64,000 bases of DNA from Sinonovacula constricta (taxonomy: Eukaryota; Mollusca; Bivalvia; Cardiida; Solecurtidae): positions 13,630,618-13,694,617 of the forward strand of contig CM017565.1 of assembly GCA_007844125.1 (NCBI GenBank). The letters run 5' to 3'. The translations under genes and the position numbers were made by a program. Below are positions 47,631 through 60,169 of the stretch, one piece after another; positions within the stretch are counted from its first letter, which is position 1; every line of letters starts with the position of its first letter. A model generated the notes under the pieces. That model saw nothing but the letters and a program-made list of their open reading frames with translations. It was not told the origin of the DNA and did no database searches.

Positions 47631-48899
47631 GCACAAAACAAGAGGATTTCCTAAAGCCCCATCATGTTTCCCTGGCAAGACTCAAATGTTTTGAATGACA
47701 AAGTTATTAGAATTTAGACTTCATTAGCTTACAGTTCGCTGGCCAAGGCCATAGGTCTGTGCAATTAGTGTTGATCCAGATGAGGACTGCTCTATTTGCA
47801 AGTGAATCTCTAACAAGAGAACTAGGCTCCTGTTAATGTATATGTAAAGAAAATTATTAAGAATTAGTATTGGTTATTAACAAACATAGTAGGTAAAGCG
47901 GGGGAGATGTATCTTTATGGTGGTGGAGACACTGGACATGATCCACACCACTATTGATCCTTGTCTCCACAGCAAGGCTAAGCTAAGGAGGGTCCCCCAG
48001 ACTGACCTCTTACTGACCCAACCTGTGCTGATCAGCTTTGCCCAGTTTAATTACCACCCTGTATAAAACCAATTATTCCCTATAAACAGATGCTATAATG
48101 ACAGCAGCACTGACACACACTCCTATGATCAACACTTACCACCATGTCAAAGTAGAATTATCACATAAGCTTATATTTAATGTATCTACGTACATCCTGT
48201 ATGTCAGCAAAGTGCTCAGCTTATTTCAACCTCCGATTTGTATCAGAAGGTGATAACTGACAATAAGTAGATAGCACATGACTAGAATCCGACCAATAAT
48301 CACTGGGTGCCATCTCCACAAATAACCATAATTTTGTGTGGCATGCAGTTGTCAACTATTGTCACTAATAGACTACATACCTAAAGCAGCTGCTAACAAC
48401 AATGTACTCGACAAAAACTACAAATCACAACAATGTGACATCAATAGTTATGTAATCCAGGTTTGAACACACACGCATCGGATCAGCATTCTGTTTTTAC
48501 CATACATGTATATGAGGAACAATGTTTGTATTATACCAATTAAAAAATATCTGGCACTGATTGAGGAATTAAGCCGTTGGATGGCCATAAGCTGCACTGT
48601 ACGACACCAAGCCAAACATGGTGGTACTCAGATGGATGGCCCTAACTCTTGACTTTGATGGTGGAGTCTGCAAATGGTGTGCAGGACACACAATGGAGTG
48701 TATGTCAGTAAGATGTTGAATACATTAAAATGGCAAAGTTATCAATGAGACACTAATACATAGCAGTGGTCATTCATAATGATTGACCTTATATATGACA
48801 AATATATGACTGTGAACTTAAAGACTGCAGTTGAGAAATGGTATGCTGGACACACCATAAAGTGTATATGTTGATGTTTAATGGAAGTAATGTAAATAA
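47631..48899. other. Unique spacer
   Basis: Contains the dispersed string TATTGGTTATTAACAAAC near 47868-47885 (also at about 35705) and TACATGTA at 48503-48510. No coding signal is supported. Confidence 0.5.
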
Positions 48900-49077
48900 A
48901 ACCCGTATTCAAGGCATAAATAACACTGGTATTCAAGGCATAACAAGTATTCAAGGGATAAATAACACTAGTATTCAAGGCATTACCAGTGTTCAAGGCA
49001 TAAATAACACTGGTATTCAAGGAATAAATAACACACACACCTGTATTCAAGGCATAAATAACACCTGTATTTAAGGT
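48900..49077 (+). repeat. Short irregular repeat, about 24-bp unit, 7-8 copies
   Basis: GTATTCAAGGCATAAATAAC and ACTG/ACTA units with frequent truncations (GTATTCAAGGCATAACAAG, CAGTGTTCAAGGC). The frames on both strands (Asn/Thr/Gly-rich) are by-products. Confidence 0.88.
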
Positions 49078-49825
49078 ATTCACAGGGAGACACTGAAATG
49101 GGAAAGAAGGAGGAAGACAGGCTAATCACACACACTGATGGTTGTCCAAGTGTTAGGATTGTGACTCATTATGTGGTGAACATGATTCTGTTATAAGTTC
49201 CTGTCATTATGTCCTGTTATGCTATCCCTGGTGATAATAACCAAGAACATGCAACACCAAAACAGCAAGGAAATGAATAGAAAGTTTTTTATGGTGCTGG
49301 AACTATAGTATTGGCAATGAACTAATATCATGGTACATAAATACTTAACAGTCCATGTCAATTGGTATCATGTGCAGCAATATTTATTATTAAAACACAA
49401 TTTCTGTAATTGCTTCCTATTGTGCTTTCTTGAATGTTTTCTACTATATTGATATATTTGTTAACTGCAGCTCACTGTAACAATCAACATTCATGATTCA
49501 TTTCTTAGAAAACTTACCAATATACATGTATTGCTTTTTGGAGGCAGTCAATTAGTGCACTGTGATCATAATGAGGTTATAATAACCTGATAAACTTGTC
49601 ACACCCGATGACCTGCTTCAAGTGTGTGTACAGAAGTTAAAAAAAGACACCACTGATTGTAGTGTGACCGAGGCCTCTTTTATCTGTTGTTTATACTTAG
49701 TGAGTACTGATTGATGTTGCTGCTTGTGTTTGTTTAGATAGTGAAGGTCTACAGTGTCATTTAATGAACAGCAATAGATCAATCATTATGTAGGCATGGT
49801 ACTGTGTTAAACAAAACAAATAATA
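49078..49825. other. Unique spacer
   Basis: No feature recognised apart from TACATGTA at 49523-49530. Confidence 0.5.
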
Positions 49826-52577
49826 GATGACAAATGGAGGTTGTCTCTAGCCTAGCATCAGTCTCTATATGACATGACACATGGAGGTTGTCTCTAGCCT
49901 AGCATTAGTATCTACATGACATGGCACATGGAGGTTGTCTCTAGCCTAGCATTAGTCTCTACATGACATGACACATGGAGGTTGTCTCTAGCCTAGCATC
50001 AGTCTCTACATGACATGACACATGGAGGTTGTCTCTAGCCTAGCATCAGTCTCTATATGACATGACACATGGAGGTTGTCTCTAGCCTAGCATCTGTCTC
50101 TACATGACATGACACATGGAGGTTGTCTCTAGCCTAGCATTAGTCTCTATATGACATGACACATGGAGGTTGTCTCTAGCCTAGCATTAGTCTCTACATG
50201 ACATGACACATGGAGGTTGTCTCTAGCCTAGCATTAGTCTCTATATGACATGACACATGGAGGTTGTCTCTAGCCTAGCATTAGTCTCTATATGACATGA
50301 CACATGGAGGTTGTCTCTAGCCTAGCATCAGCCTCTACATGACATGACACATGGAGGTTGTCTCTAGCCTAGCACTAGTCTCTATATGACATGACACATG
50401 GAGGTTGTCTCTAGCCTAGCACCAGTCTCTATATGACATGACACATGGAGGTTGTCTCTAGCCTAGCATTAGTCTCTATATGACATGACACATGGAGGTT
50501 GTCTCTAGCCTAGCATCAGTCTCTACATGACATGGCAAATGGAGATTGTCTCTAGCCTAGCATCAGTCTCTACATGACATGACACATGGAGGTTGTCTCT
50601 AGCCTAGCATCAGTCTCTACATGACATGACACATGGAGGTTGTCTCTAGCCTAGCATCAGTCTCTACATGACATGACACATGGAGGTTGTCTCTAGCCTA
50701 GCACCAGTCTCTACATGACATGACACATGGAGGTTGTCTCTAGCCTAGCATCAGTCTCTACATGACATGACACATGAAGGTTGTCTCTAGCCTAGCATCA
50801 GCCTCTACATGACATGACACATGGAGGTTGTCTCTAGCCTAGCACTAGTCTCTATATGACATGACACATGGAGGTTGTCTCTAGCCTAGCATCAGTCTCT
50901 ATATGACATGACACATGGAGGTTGTCTCTAGCCTAGCATTAGTCTCTACATGACATGACACATGGAGGTTGTCTCTAGCCTAGCATCAGTCTCTACATGA
51001 CATGACACATGGAGGTTGTCTCTAGCCTAGCATCAGTCTCTACATGACATGACACATGGAGGTTGCTTTAGCCTAGCATCAGTCTCTACATGACATGACA
51101 CATGGAGGTTGTCTCTAGCCTAGCACCAGTCTCTATATGACATGACACATGCAGGTTGTCTCTAGCCTAGCACTAGTCTCTACATGACATGACACATGGA
51201 GGTTGTCTCTAGCCTAGCATCAGTCTCTACATGACATGACACATGGAGGTTGTCTCTAGCCTAGCATCAGTCTCTACATGACATGACACATGGAGGTTGC
51301 TCTAGCCTAGCATCAGTCTCTACATGACATGACACATGGAGGTTGTCTCTAGCCTAGCACCAGTCTCTATATGACATGACACATGGAGGTTGTCTCTAGC
51401 CAAGCACTAGTCTCTATATGACATGACACATGGAGGTTGTCTCTAGCCTAGCATCAGTCTCTATATGACATGACACATGGAGGTTGTCTCTAGCCTAGCA
51501 TCAGTCTCTATATGACATGACACATGGAGGTTGTCTCTAGCCTAGCATTAGTCTCTACATGACATGACACATGGAGGTTGTCTCTAGCCTAGCATCAGTC
51601 TCTACATGACATGACACATGGAGGTTGTCTCTAGCCTAGCACCAGTCTCTACATGACATGACACATGGAGGTTGTCTCTAGCCTAGCATCAGTCTCTACA
51701 TGACATGACACATGGAGGTTGTCTCTAGCCTAGCACCAGTCTCTACATGACATGACACATGGAGGTTGCACTAGCCTAGCATCAGTCTCTACATGACATG
51801 ACACATGGAGGTTGTCTCTAGCCTAGCACCAGTCTCTACATGACATGACACATGGAGGTTGTCTCTAGCCTAGCATCAGTCTCTATATGACATGACACAT
51901 GGAGGTTGTCTCTAGCCTAGCACCAGTCTCTACATGACATGACACATGGAGGTTGTCTCTAGCCTAGCATCAGTCTCTACATGACATGACACATGGAGGT
52001 TGTCTCTAGCCTAGCATCAGCCTCTACATGACATGGCACATGGAGGTTGTCTCTAGTCTAGCATCAGTCTCTATATGACATGACACATGCAGGTTGTCTC
52101 TAGCCTAGCACCAGTCTCTACAAAGGTTGTCTCTAGCCTAGCATCAGTCTCTATATGGCATGACACATGGAGGTTGTCTCTAGCCTAGCATCAGTCTCTA
52201 CATGACATGACACATGGAGGTTGTCTCTAGCCTAGCATCAGCCTCTACATGACATGGCACATGGAGGTTGTCTCTAGTCTAGCATCAGTCTCTATATGAC
52301 ATGACACATGCAGGTTGTCTCTAGCCTAGCACCAGTCTCTACAAAGGTTGTCTCTAGCCTAGCATCAGTCTCTATATGGCATGACACATGGAGGTTGTCT
52401 CTAGCCTAGCATCAGTCTCTACATGACATGACACATGGAAGTTGTCTCTAGCCTAGCATCAGTCTCTACATGACATGACACATGGAGGTTGTATCTAGCC
52501 TAGCATCAGTCTCTACATGACATGACACATGGAGGTTGTCTCTAGCCTAGCACCAGTCTCTACATGTCATGACACAT
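49826..52577 (+). repeat. Minisatellite, 47-bp unit, about 58 copies (largest array)
   Basis: The unit contains CATGACACATGGAGGTTGTC, TCTAGCCTAGCATCAGTCTC and TACATGA. Main variants are TACATGA/TATATGA, GCATCAG/GCATTAG/GCACCAG/GCACTAG, and 45-46 bp units with GGTTGCTCTAGCC, GGTTGCTTTAGCC or GGTTGCACTAGCC. A 5-unit block containing a 14-bp-shortened unit (CTCTACAAAGGTTGTC) is tandemly duplicated at 52021-52241 and 52242-52462. There are stops in all frames and no coding potential. Confidence 0.98.
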
Positions 52578-52600
52578 CACACCTTTAGTATGCAGGAAGG

Positions 52601-52796
52601 AATTTCAAGTCTCAAGATCATAAACAATGTACAGCATTTTAATCCTCAGAATTTCAAGTCTCAAGATCATAAACAATGTACAGCATTTTAATCCTCAGAA
52701 TTTCAAGTCTCAAGATCATAAACAATGTACAGCATTTTAATCCTCAGAATTTCAAGTCTCAAGATCATAAACAATGTACAGCATTTTAATCCTCAG
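52601..52796 (+). repeat. Perfect 4 x 49-bp tandem repeat
   Basis: Four identical copies of a unit containing AATTTCAAGTCTCAAGATCA, TAAACAATGTACAGCATTTT and AATCCTCAG. I see no difference among copies, unlike every other array here. It lies only 23 bp after the 47-bp array. Confidence 0.96.
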
Positions 52797-52925
52797 AATC
52801 CTGCCTAACAGTAAAATGCCAAACTATGTAAAATGCTAAACAGTCAAATTCCAAAACAAAATAAAATGTCAAAGTAAAATACCAAACAATAAGTAAAATG
52901 CTAAAACAAAATAAAATGCCTGAGT
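52797..52925 (+). repeat. Degenerate TAAAATGCC/AAACAATAAG short repeats
   Basis: Blocks GTAAAATGCCAAAC, GTAAAATGCTAAAC, AAAACAAAATAAAATGTCAA and AAAACAAAATAAAATGCC recur at irregular spacing. It is best described as an old, decayed repeat. Confidence 0.6.
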
Positions 52926-54121
52926 AGTGAACACTATCATGGTCAGAATGATGACTATATGACAAGTTATTAATGACAGTTTGACTAACTCTCTGTAAGG
53001 TAGTAGAAGTATCAAACTAGAATCACAATACTCAATCTCTTAACCGGATAGTCTATTCTACATACTATATTATTTCTGTTGTTCAAAAAACAGAAGATAT
53101 TATCTTGTACACTGTAACCATGATGCATTTATATAAAAGACAAGATGACAACTATCAAACCTCTGTCTAACATAATGTATGAGGTAGCAAAGGAAGATGC
53201 TCTAGAGACAAAAGAATGTCTCTGTCTCTCTGTATCCCATAACATCTTTGTGATCAAGATTTTACTGGGAAGAAAGCAGAGAACCACATGTTACAATAGA
53301 CTAAAAGAGAGTTTCAAAGGAACTTGCTTCTGATTATATGGTTACACAAATTGTATGGGCAAAAGGCACAATGTGCTGAGAGTTGTTTCATCTGAATCTT
53401 TATTATTTGGTATGGTGGTCCAATCAAAATGTCTTATTTCATGTGCTAAAAGTTTTTGTTGGCCATTTACAAACGTAGCACATTCAGGTCTTAGCACAAA
53501 TACCTGCTACAATATCACTTGCCCTTTCTCAGTTTGCTGATAAAATCAGTCTCAATCAAACCTGCTGATGGTAGCAAGGTCTTGAAGATTACTTTCTTAT
53601 AAATATTTGCTCCTAGTGTCTCTACTGGCATGTGAACAGAGAAATTATTAACAGTCAGTTGAGCCCCAAAAATGGCACTTTCTCTTAAGCACAGATATTA
53701 TTTCCAATAGTCATGAGGCAAGATTTAATAATTAGGGAATAGATTTTGGTTTTGCATGATTCATTGTAGAATAATGCATGGTGTGGCATTCAGATGTACA
53801 GTAATCAACTCATGAAGGTCGTAGAACTGTGTGATAAATTACAAAGCATCTGAACCAAATTTTAAGGTACCTCCTTTTGTTAATCATAAAACACCCTGTT
53901 CATGTAATCCATATAATTAGTACTTTCTAGTCTGAACGCAATTAGACGTTTTCAGTTTACAAACCAATTTATTGTTTTTTTTTTAGGTGGTAATCACTGA
54001 GGAGTTTTGAACGCTGCCTTTATTCCATAAATGTACATGCAGAACAACATAGCCTGAAAAGGTTGTGCAGAGATGCATTTGGTCATTGGTTAAGTTTGGT
54101 AATTTCTACTGACGCTTGCAG

Positions 54122-54173
54122 CTTTGATGTTCATCCAGGCAAGCATTACATCTTTAAGTATGTCAAAAGTGAG
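54122..54173 (+). other. Candidate short exon (low confidence)
   Basis: CTACTGACGCTTGCAG precedes 52 nt open in one frame (entry phase 2, exit phase 0), peptide FDVHPGKHYIFKYVKSE, ending at a weak GAG|GTTAGA donor. Entry phase would fit the exit of 42477-42590. The weak donor keeps confidence low. Confidence 0.15.
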
Positions 54174-54248
54174 GTTAGACACCTGAGCCAAAAAAGAGGC
54201 ATAATTGTAATTAAAATGGGAATACTAACAATTTATATTTATTTTGGA

Positions 54249-54439
54249 TTAAAGAGACCACTTTGAACTCTGTCTGCTACCAAATGGTTTGTATGAATAT
54301 GCTAAGACAATCTGACAGGTATATTGTGTGTCACTCAGCAGCCTTAATCCTAACTCTGACAGTCCAGGTCTGCTGGGACAAGGTTGTATCAGTCCCACCA
54401 TGCAACTGTTATTTGATGTACAGCTCATCACATCCATTG
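54249..54439 (-). other. Candidate terminal exon, strand ambiguous (low confidence)
   Basis: On the minus strand TTTGTTTCATTATATTGCAG is a strong acceptor followed by 62 open codons and TAA. The frame starts MDVMSCTSNNSCMVGLIQPC and ends SYKPFGSRQSSKWSL. The plus strand also offers an acceptor (TTGTGTGTCACTCAG) leading into SLNPNSDSPGLLGQGCISPT, then MQLLFDVQLITSIAAI and TAA. Both are plausible and neither matches a family I know. Confidence 0.22.
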
Positions 54440-55069
54440 CTGCAATATAATGAAACAAATGGAATAACTGCACATTGTAATGAAAGGATATCTGAAGTTG
54501 TAAAATAATGTCCGTTGACAGTCACATTAGCGTGGATTCCAGGAGAACACAAGAAAAGCATTGACGCAAAACATCAAGGGTATCCAATTAATGTTTTCAA
54601 CACTAGAATACATTATCAATGACAGACCACTGACATATTAGAGGAATAGAAAAGTGCATGGTAAGTTCTTCAACTTAAAGTGTGGAGAAAGAAAATAGGT
54701 TCAAACAATGGGCTTTTTCATGTATATTATATGCTGCATCAATTGTATTGCATTGAACATTCTTTTTATGATGAAACCAAACTTGGAGTATTTAACACAC
54801 ATCATTCCTAAACCATATTTCTGAACTACTAACAGTTGATAATAAAACTTGCTTAACCCAAATGGTTCCAGATGATAAAAGTATTTAACACCTTATAACC
54901 CATATAACACCTCATTTCTAAACAGTGTTTTCTGTCTACGGCAAGGTATTGACTTGCATTGATACCTTCAAAAATGGAAGGCTGGCATAGTTTGGCCTTT
55001 GTCATCTTACTAAAATGTCAAGATCCAATCCTGCACTGTCAGCACTTTATTCTACATGACCTTGACCTC

Positions 55070-56188
55070 ATGTGGCTGTATACAGGTTTGTAGCTGCCTG
55101 CACACACAATACACAGCTGCTACATGACCCTGTATCCAGGTGCATAGCTGCCTGTACACACAATACACAGCTGCTACATGACCCTGTATCCAGGTGCATA
55201 GCTGCCTGCACACACAATACACAGCTGCTACATGACCCTGTATCCAGGTGCATAGCTGCCTGCACACACAATACACAGCTGCTACATGACCCTGTATCCA
55301 GGTGCGTAGCTGCCTGTACACACAATACACAGCTGGTACATGACCCTGTATCCAGGTTTGTAGCTGCCTGCACACACAAAACACAGCTGCTACATGACCC
55401 TGTATCAAGGTGAGTAGCTGCCTGCACACACAATACACAGCTGGTACATGACCCTGTATCCAGGTTTGTAGCTGCCTGCACACACAATACACAGCTGCTA
55501 CATGACCCTGTATCCAGGTGCGTAGCTGCCTGCACACACAATACACAGCTGGTACATGACCCTGTATCCAGGTTTGTAGCTGCCTGCACACACAATACAC
55601 AGCTGCTACATGACCCTGTATCCAGGTGCGTAGCTGCCTGCACACACAATACACAGCTGCTACATGACCCTGTATCCAGGTGCGTAGCTGCCTGCACACA
55701 CAATACACAGCTGCTACATGACCCTGTATCCAGGTGCGTAGCTGCCTGCACACACAATACACAGCTGCTACATGACCCTGTATCCAGGTGCGTAGCTGCC
55801 TGTACACAGAATACACAGCTGCTACATGACCCTGTATCCAGGTTTGTAGCTGCCTGCACACAGAATTCGACTGTATCCAGGTGCGTAGCTGCCTGTACAC
55901 AGAATACACAGCTGCTACATGACCCTGTATCCAGGTGCATAGCTGCCTGTACACAGAATCTGACTGTATCCAGGTGCGTAGCTGCCTGTCCACAGAATAC
56001 ACAGCTGGAACATGACCTTGACCTCATGTAACTGTATCCAGGTGCGTAGCTGCCTGTACACAGAATGTGACTGTATCCAGGTGTGTCGCTGCCTGTACAC
56101 TGAATACACAGCTACTACATGACCCTGACCACATGTGGCTGTATCCAGGCATGTAGCTGCCTGTACACAGAATATACAGCTGCTACAT
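55070..56188 (+). repeat. Minisatellite, 54-bp unit, about 21 copies
   Basis: The unit contains GCTGCCTGCACACACAATAC, ACAGCTGCTACATGACCCTG and TATCCAGGTGCGTA. Near the right end several units are shortened (AGAATTCGACTGTATCCAGG) or altered (CATGACCTTGACCTCATGT). Since 54 is 18 codons, two minus-strand frames stay open for about 315 codons as 18-residue repeats. Two frames open at once shows openness comes from repeat structure rather than selection. Confidence 0.97.
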
Positions 56189-56189
56189 A

Positions 56190-57451
56190 CCTGTGAGCTC
56201 AGGTGACCTGCTGCAGACCTGGTTACCTGTGAGCTCAGATGACCTGCTGCAGACCTTGTTACCTGTGAGCTCATGTGACCTGCTGCAGACCTTGTTACCT
56301 GTGAGCTCAGATGACCTGCTGCAGACCTGGTTACCTGTGAGCTCAGATGTTCTGCTGCAGACCTGGTTACCTGTGAGCTCATGTGACCTGCTGCAGACCT
56401 TGTTACCTGTGAGCTCAGATGACCTGCTGCAGACCTTGTTACCTGTGAGTTCATGTGACCTGCTGCAGACCTTGTTACCTGTGAGCTCAGATGACCTGCT
56501 GCAGACCTTGTTACCTGTGAGCTCATGTGACCTGCTGCAGACCTGGTTACCTGTGAGCTCAGATGACCTGCTGTAGACCTGGTTACATTTGAGCTCATGT
56601 GACCTGCTGCAGACCTGGTTACATTTGAGCTCATGTGACCTGCTGTAGACCTGGTTACATTTGAGCTCATGTGACCTGCTGTAGACCTGGTTACATTTGA
56701 GCTCATGTGACCTGCTGTAGACCTGGTTACATTTGAGCTCATGTGACCTGCTGTAGACCTGGTTACATTTGAGCTCATGTGACCTGCTGTAGACCTGGTT
56801 ACATTTGACCTCATGTGACCTGCTGTAGACCTTGTTACCTGTGAGCTCAGATGACCTGCTGTAGACCTGGTTACATTTGAGCTCATGTGACCTGCTGCAG
56901 ACCTTGTTACCTGTGAGCTCAGGTGACCTGCTGCAGACCTTGTTACCTGTGAGCTCATGTGACCTGCTGCAGACCTTGTTACCTGTGAGCTCAGATGACC
57001 TGCTGTAGACCTGGTTACATTTGAGCTCATGTGACCTGCTGTACACCTGGTTACATTTGAGCTCATGTGACCTGCTGCAGACCTGGTTACATTTGAGCTC
57101 ATGTGACCTTCTGCGGACCTGGTTACATGTGAGCTCATGTGACCTGCTGTAGACCTGGTTACCTGTGAGCTCATGTGACCTTCTGCGGACCTGGTTACAT
57201 GTGAGCTCAAGTGACCTGCTGCAGACTTGGTTACATTTGAGCTCATGTGACCTGCTGCAGACCTGGTTACATTTGAGCTCATGTGACCTGCTGCAGACCT
57301 GGTTACATTTGAGCTCATGTGACCTGCTGCAGACCTGGTTACCTGTGAGCTCATTTGACCTGCTGCAGACCTGGTTACCTGTGAGCTCATTTGACCTGCT
57401 GTAGACCTGGTTACATTTGAGCTCAGGTGACCTGCTGCAGACCTGGTTACC
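56190..57451 (+). repeat. Minisatellite, 36-bp unit, about 35 copies, abutting the 54-bp array
   Basis: The unit is CTGGTTACCTGTGAGCTCAT plus GTGACCTGCTGCAGAC. Two subfamilies, ACCTGTGAG and ACATTTGAG, are segregated: ACATTTGAG fills about 56580-56815 and parts after 57010. GCTGCAGAC/GCTGTAGAC is the other main variant. The 36-bp length gives a 12-codon periodicity, so a minus-strand frame of 514 codons (12-residue repeats such as VTRSAAGHMSSN) and a second of 287 codons (YSRSHELKCNQV) both remain open, and the first runs on into the 54-bp array. I do not call either a gene. Confidence 0.97.
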
Positions 57452-60169
57452 AACCTCATAATAGGTTTTCTATTGACAAGTAAATAATCTTATATCTAAT
57501 TATTATCTAGAAGCTTATATCATATTTATTAAATAACATTGCATAGAAGCTGGTAATTCTCCATAGAACGCCATATTGTTATCAACAGGCAAATAAAACG
57601 GTAATTCTTTTAAGCATTTACATGAATATTTGTTGGTATCAAAAAAGGTGAACAAATTTACAGCTGTTAAAGAAGCCGCCAGCTTAACAAGAGGGTGTAT
57701 TTTCCCAATATAGAACTGATTTAAGAAAGCTGCTTCAGAATATTAAGTGTAGCAATGGACAGAAAATTTCCCAGAGACAAGTAACTGTCAGACAAATAAA
57801 GTAAATTTGTCTACAACTATCAACACCTTCCTTTTAATCTTAACCATCTTTTGATATAGGTTTTTCTATCCTGATACATGAGATGCAGCAATGGATCATA
57901 AGAATATTATTTCATTTAATGAGGTCTTCCAGCTACCCTGCAGTGCACAGGTGGTTCCACCCAAACATATGTCTGGAGTCTTCTTCATCAGTAACTACTG
58001 GAACATAACTATTATGATCCTAATTATTTCAGTGTGATGTAACAAATCAAAAATACAAACATTATCTCTTAGTCTACTTCATCTATTTTCAAGCCATACA
58101 AAATTATAACTTATTTTTGAAAACTATTGCAAATGTATCAAGACACATTGCAAGAATATAAGCAGCAGAAAGTGTGGCTCCTGATCAGGCAATACCAGAG
58201 CAGTGTGTGTGTGGGACTTATCTTGCAATTACTGTATCAATCTGTGCTTAGCTGGTGAAGAGATCTGCAAGAAATCCTCCAAGCTTCCAGGTGTTAGTAG
58301 AATTTATTTGTTGACCCTAAATAATCTTCAAATAACTCTGCATGTTGGTAACAAGATATTACCATAGAGACATATCAGCAAAGCATGTCAATCCTCACAG
58401 ATTTGGCTACACCTGGTCACCAGTCTATGAATAAACAGATATTGTTTGTTGAATATAAAATAATGATTAAATATCAGACTTCTTGTTTAATCTGAGGACA
58501 GGGGTGTCTTTATTGGCTCTGCTCTGAACAGCAGGGCCTCTTATGGAATGCATTTTATATGGGGACAGAAGTGTAATTGACAATAACAGGAAATTGCAGC
58601 TGTTCTGTGAGACTGTTTTCAGAGAAAGGAACTGGGTATTCCACTTTTTAACAGTGTAGCTTGCAACAAAAAAGTGTAGCTTGCAATTATGAAAAGGTAG
58701 CAGACAATTACAGCAATATGTAGCTGTTTGGTGAGGTTCTGTTTAACAAAAAACCCTGAATATGCCAAAGTTAACAATGCATATTGTAATTGCAGATGTA
58801 GCAGACAACAAGAAGTAAAGTAAAGTAGCAGATTGTCTAGTCAGAGTAACTGTTCACAACGCTCAAATATTAATGTAAAGACTCCACAGTTTAAGAGAGT
58901 GTTTAGTGTTCAGGATAGTCATCTTCCTGTTTAAACCACATGTTCTCTGGGGCACCTCGGATATTTTACATCTGTGCTCTTTCTTTTTGTTTGTATCTGT
59001 AATGATGTTTCAAATACTGTGTCAAACCCACTTACATAATCAACAAACAGACCCCAGAGATGTTATTTGCCATTTTAAAATTATAAGTGACATTAAGACA
59101 CCAACAATAAATACACAACATTATGATTAAACAAATAAAAAAACAACATGCAAGTTCAGGACAATACACAATTTCATTCAATCAAAGGTGATTGTATGCA
59201 TTGCTGCCTTAATTAAACAATCATATTGTAAAGTAGAATTGGATGTACATAAGCACTCTTATTCACATATAAAATCCATCAGAAAATGAATTTGATGTTA
59301 TAATTAAAATACTGAACTTCACAATTTCTGTAACCTAGAAAACATGACAATATTCATTTTCATTTAAACAAACATCAAATATTTTCTTTGTTGTTTTTAA
59401 ATATGTTTGGAAAACATTTCTAAATGAAATTTTCTATTTTCTAGTTATAGCGGAGTATTTAATGTATTGATATTGTTCATTACTTTATCATTAATTAATC
59501 AGGCTGTATGGAGGTTCTAGTGATTTAGGTGAAAACAACACTATGTGAGCACAGTATCTTGAGCCTAACAGGCCAACTAATGTTGTGGTGTTAAGTGATG
59601 ACTAAGATATCGCCAGATCTAAATGCCTTCCTGATGTTATTTCTCTGATGTTTTGGGAATGCTGGAATTTTTGGTATCTTTATGGAAACAAGGTATTTTA
59701 ATCACTTTTCATGCCATTTAAGGAATGCTATGCTATGGTTTCTACACATTAAACAAATTAAGCTTGTTTGCATCTACATAGGCATTAATTTTAGCATATA
59801 CAAGTAATGTTTGAAATATTTTAAATGTACAAAAGACATCATAATTTTGTTACCTAGTTTCACATTCGTTGGACATATCATTAGAATGAAAGTATAATGA
59901 TAAGAGCATTCACAGTTTAGTGAACATCAAATTCTTGATTGGCTGCCATTCAGTAGTATTTTGGTATATGTCATTAGAGTTAACTGTCCCCTAAAAGGTA
60001 CGAGACCTGTGTTTTTTCAAACATGTTGACATATACTTTAATAAATTCAATGAGTCATTTATCCTCATATAAGATAATAAATAATACAAAAGTACTGCTA
60101 ATTTTTTACAACCCTTGTATATGATCTTTCATTATTTTCTAACAAATCCATTCACATTTGTAATAGTGG
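57452..60169. other. Unique AT-rich spacer
   Basis: Apart from the inverted interspersed repeat at 57921-58060 no array, SINE or convincing exon is seen in 2.7 kb. A small duplication (GTGTAGCTTGCAA, twice) is at about 58653-58686. Confidence 0.5.
57921..58060 (-). repeat. Interspersed repeat 'GACATCCAGCT', copy 4
   Basis: Read on the minus strand it gives TTGTTACATCACACTGA, AGGATCATAATAGTTATGTT, CCAGTAGTTACTGATGAAGA, ATGTTTGGGTGGAACCACCT and GCACTGCAGGGTAGCTGGAA. It matches 33045-33180 in order. The 3' portion (CTCAAACCCA) is absent. Confidence 0.55.

Larger units (their letters stand above)
52926..55069. other. Unique spacer with exon-like segments
   Basis: No array. Exon-like signals lie at 54122-54173 and 54249-54439, listed separately. 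54956-55020 resembles 39918-39970 (CATTGATACCTTCAAAAATG versus CATTGATAACTTCAAAGATG), a possible weak dispersed repeat. Confidence 0.5.

Noticed and set aside
53987..54010. Terminal exon VVITEEF after a T-rich acceptor at 53971-53986
   Set aside because: Only seven codons precede the stop. The strong T-run acceptor alone is not enough evidence.
55052..57459. Repeat proteins of 316-514 codons with 18- and 12-residue periodicity
   Set aside because: Two or more frames are open in parallel and substitutions between units look unconstrained by codon position. Kept only as a finding to test, not called as genes.
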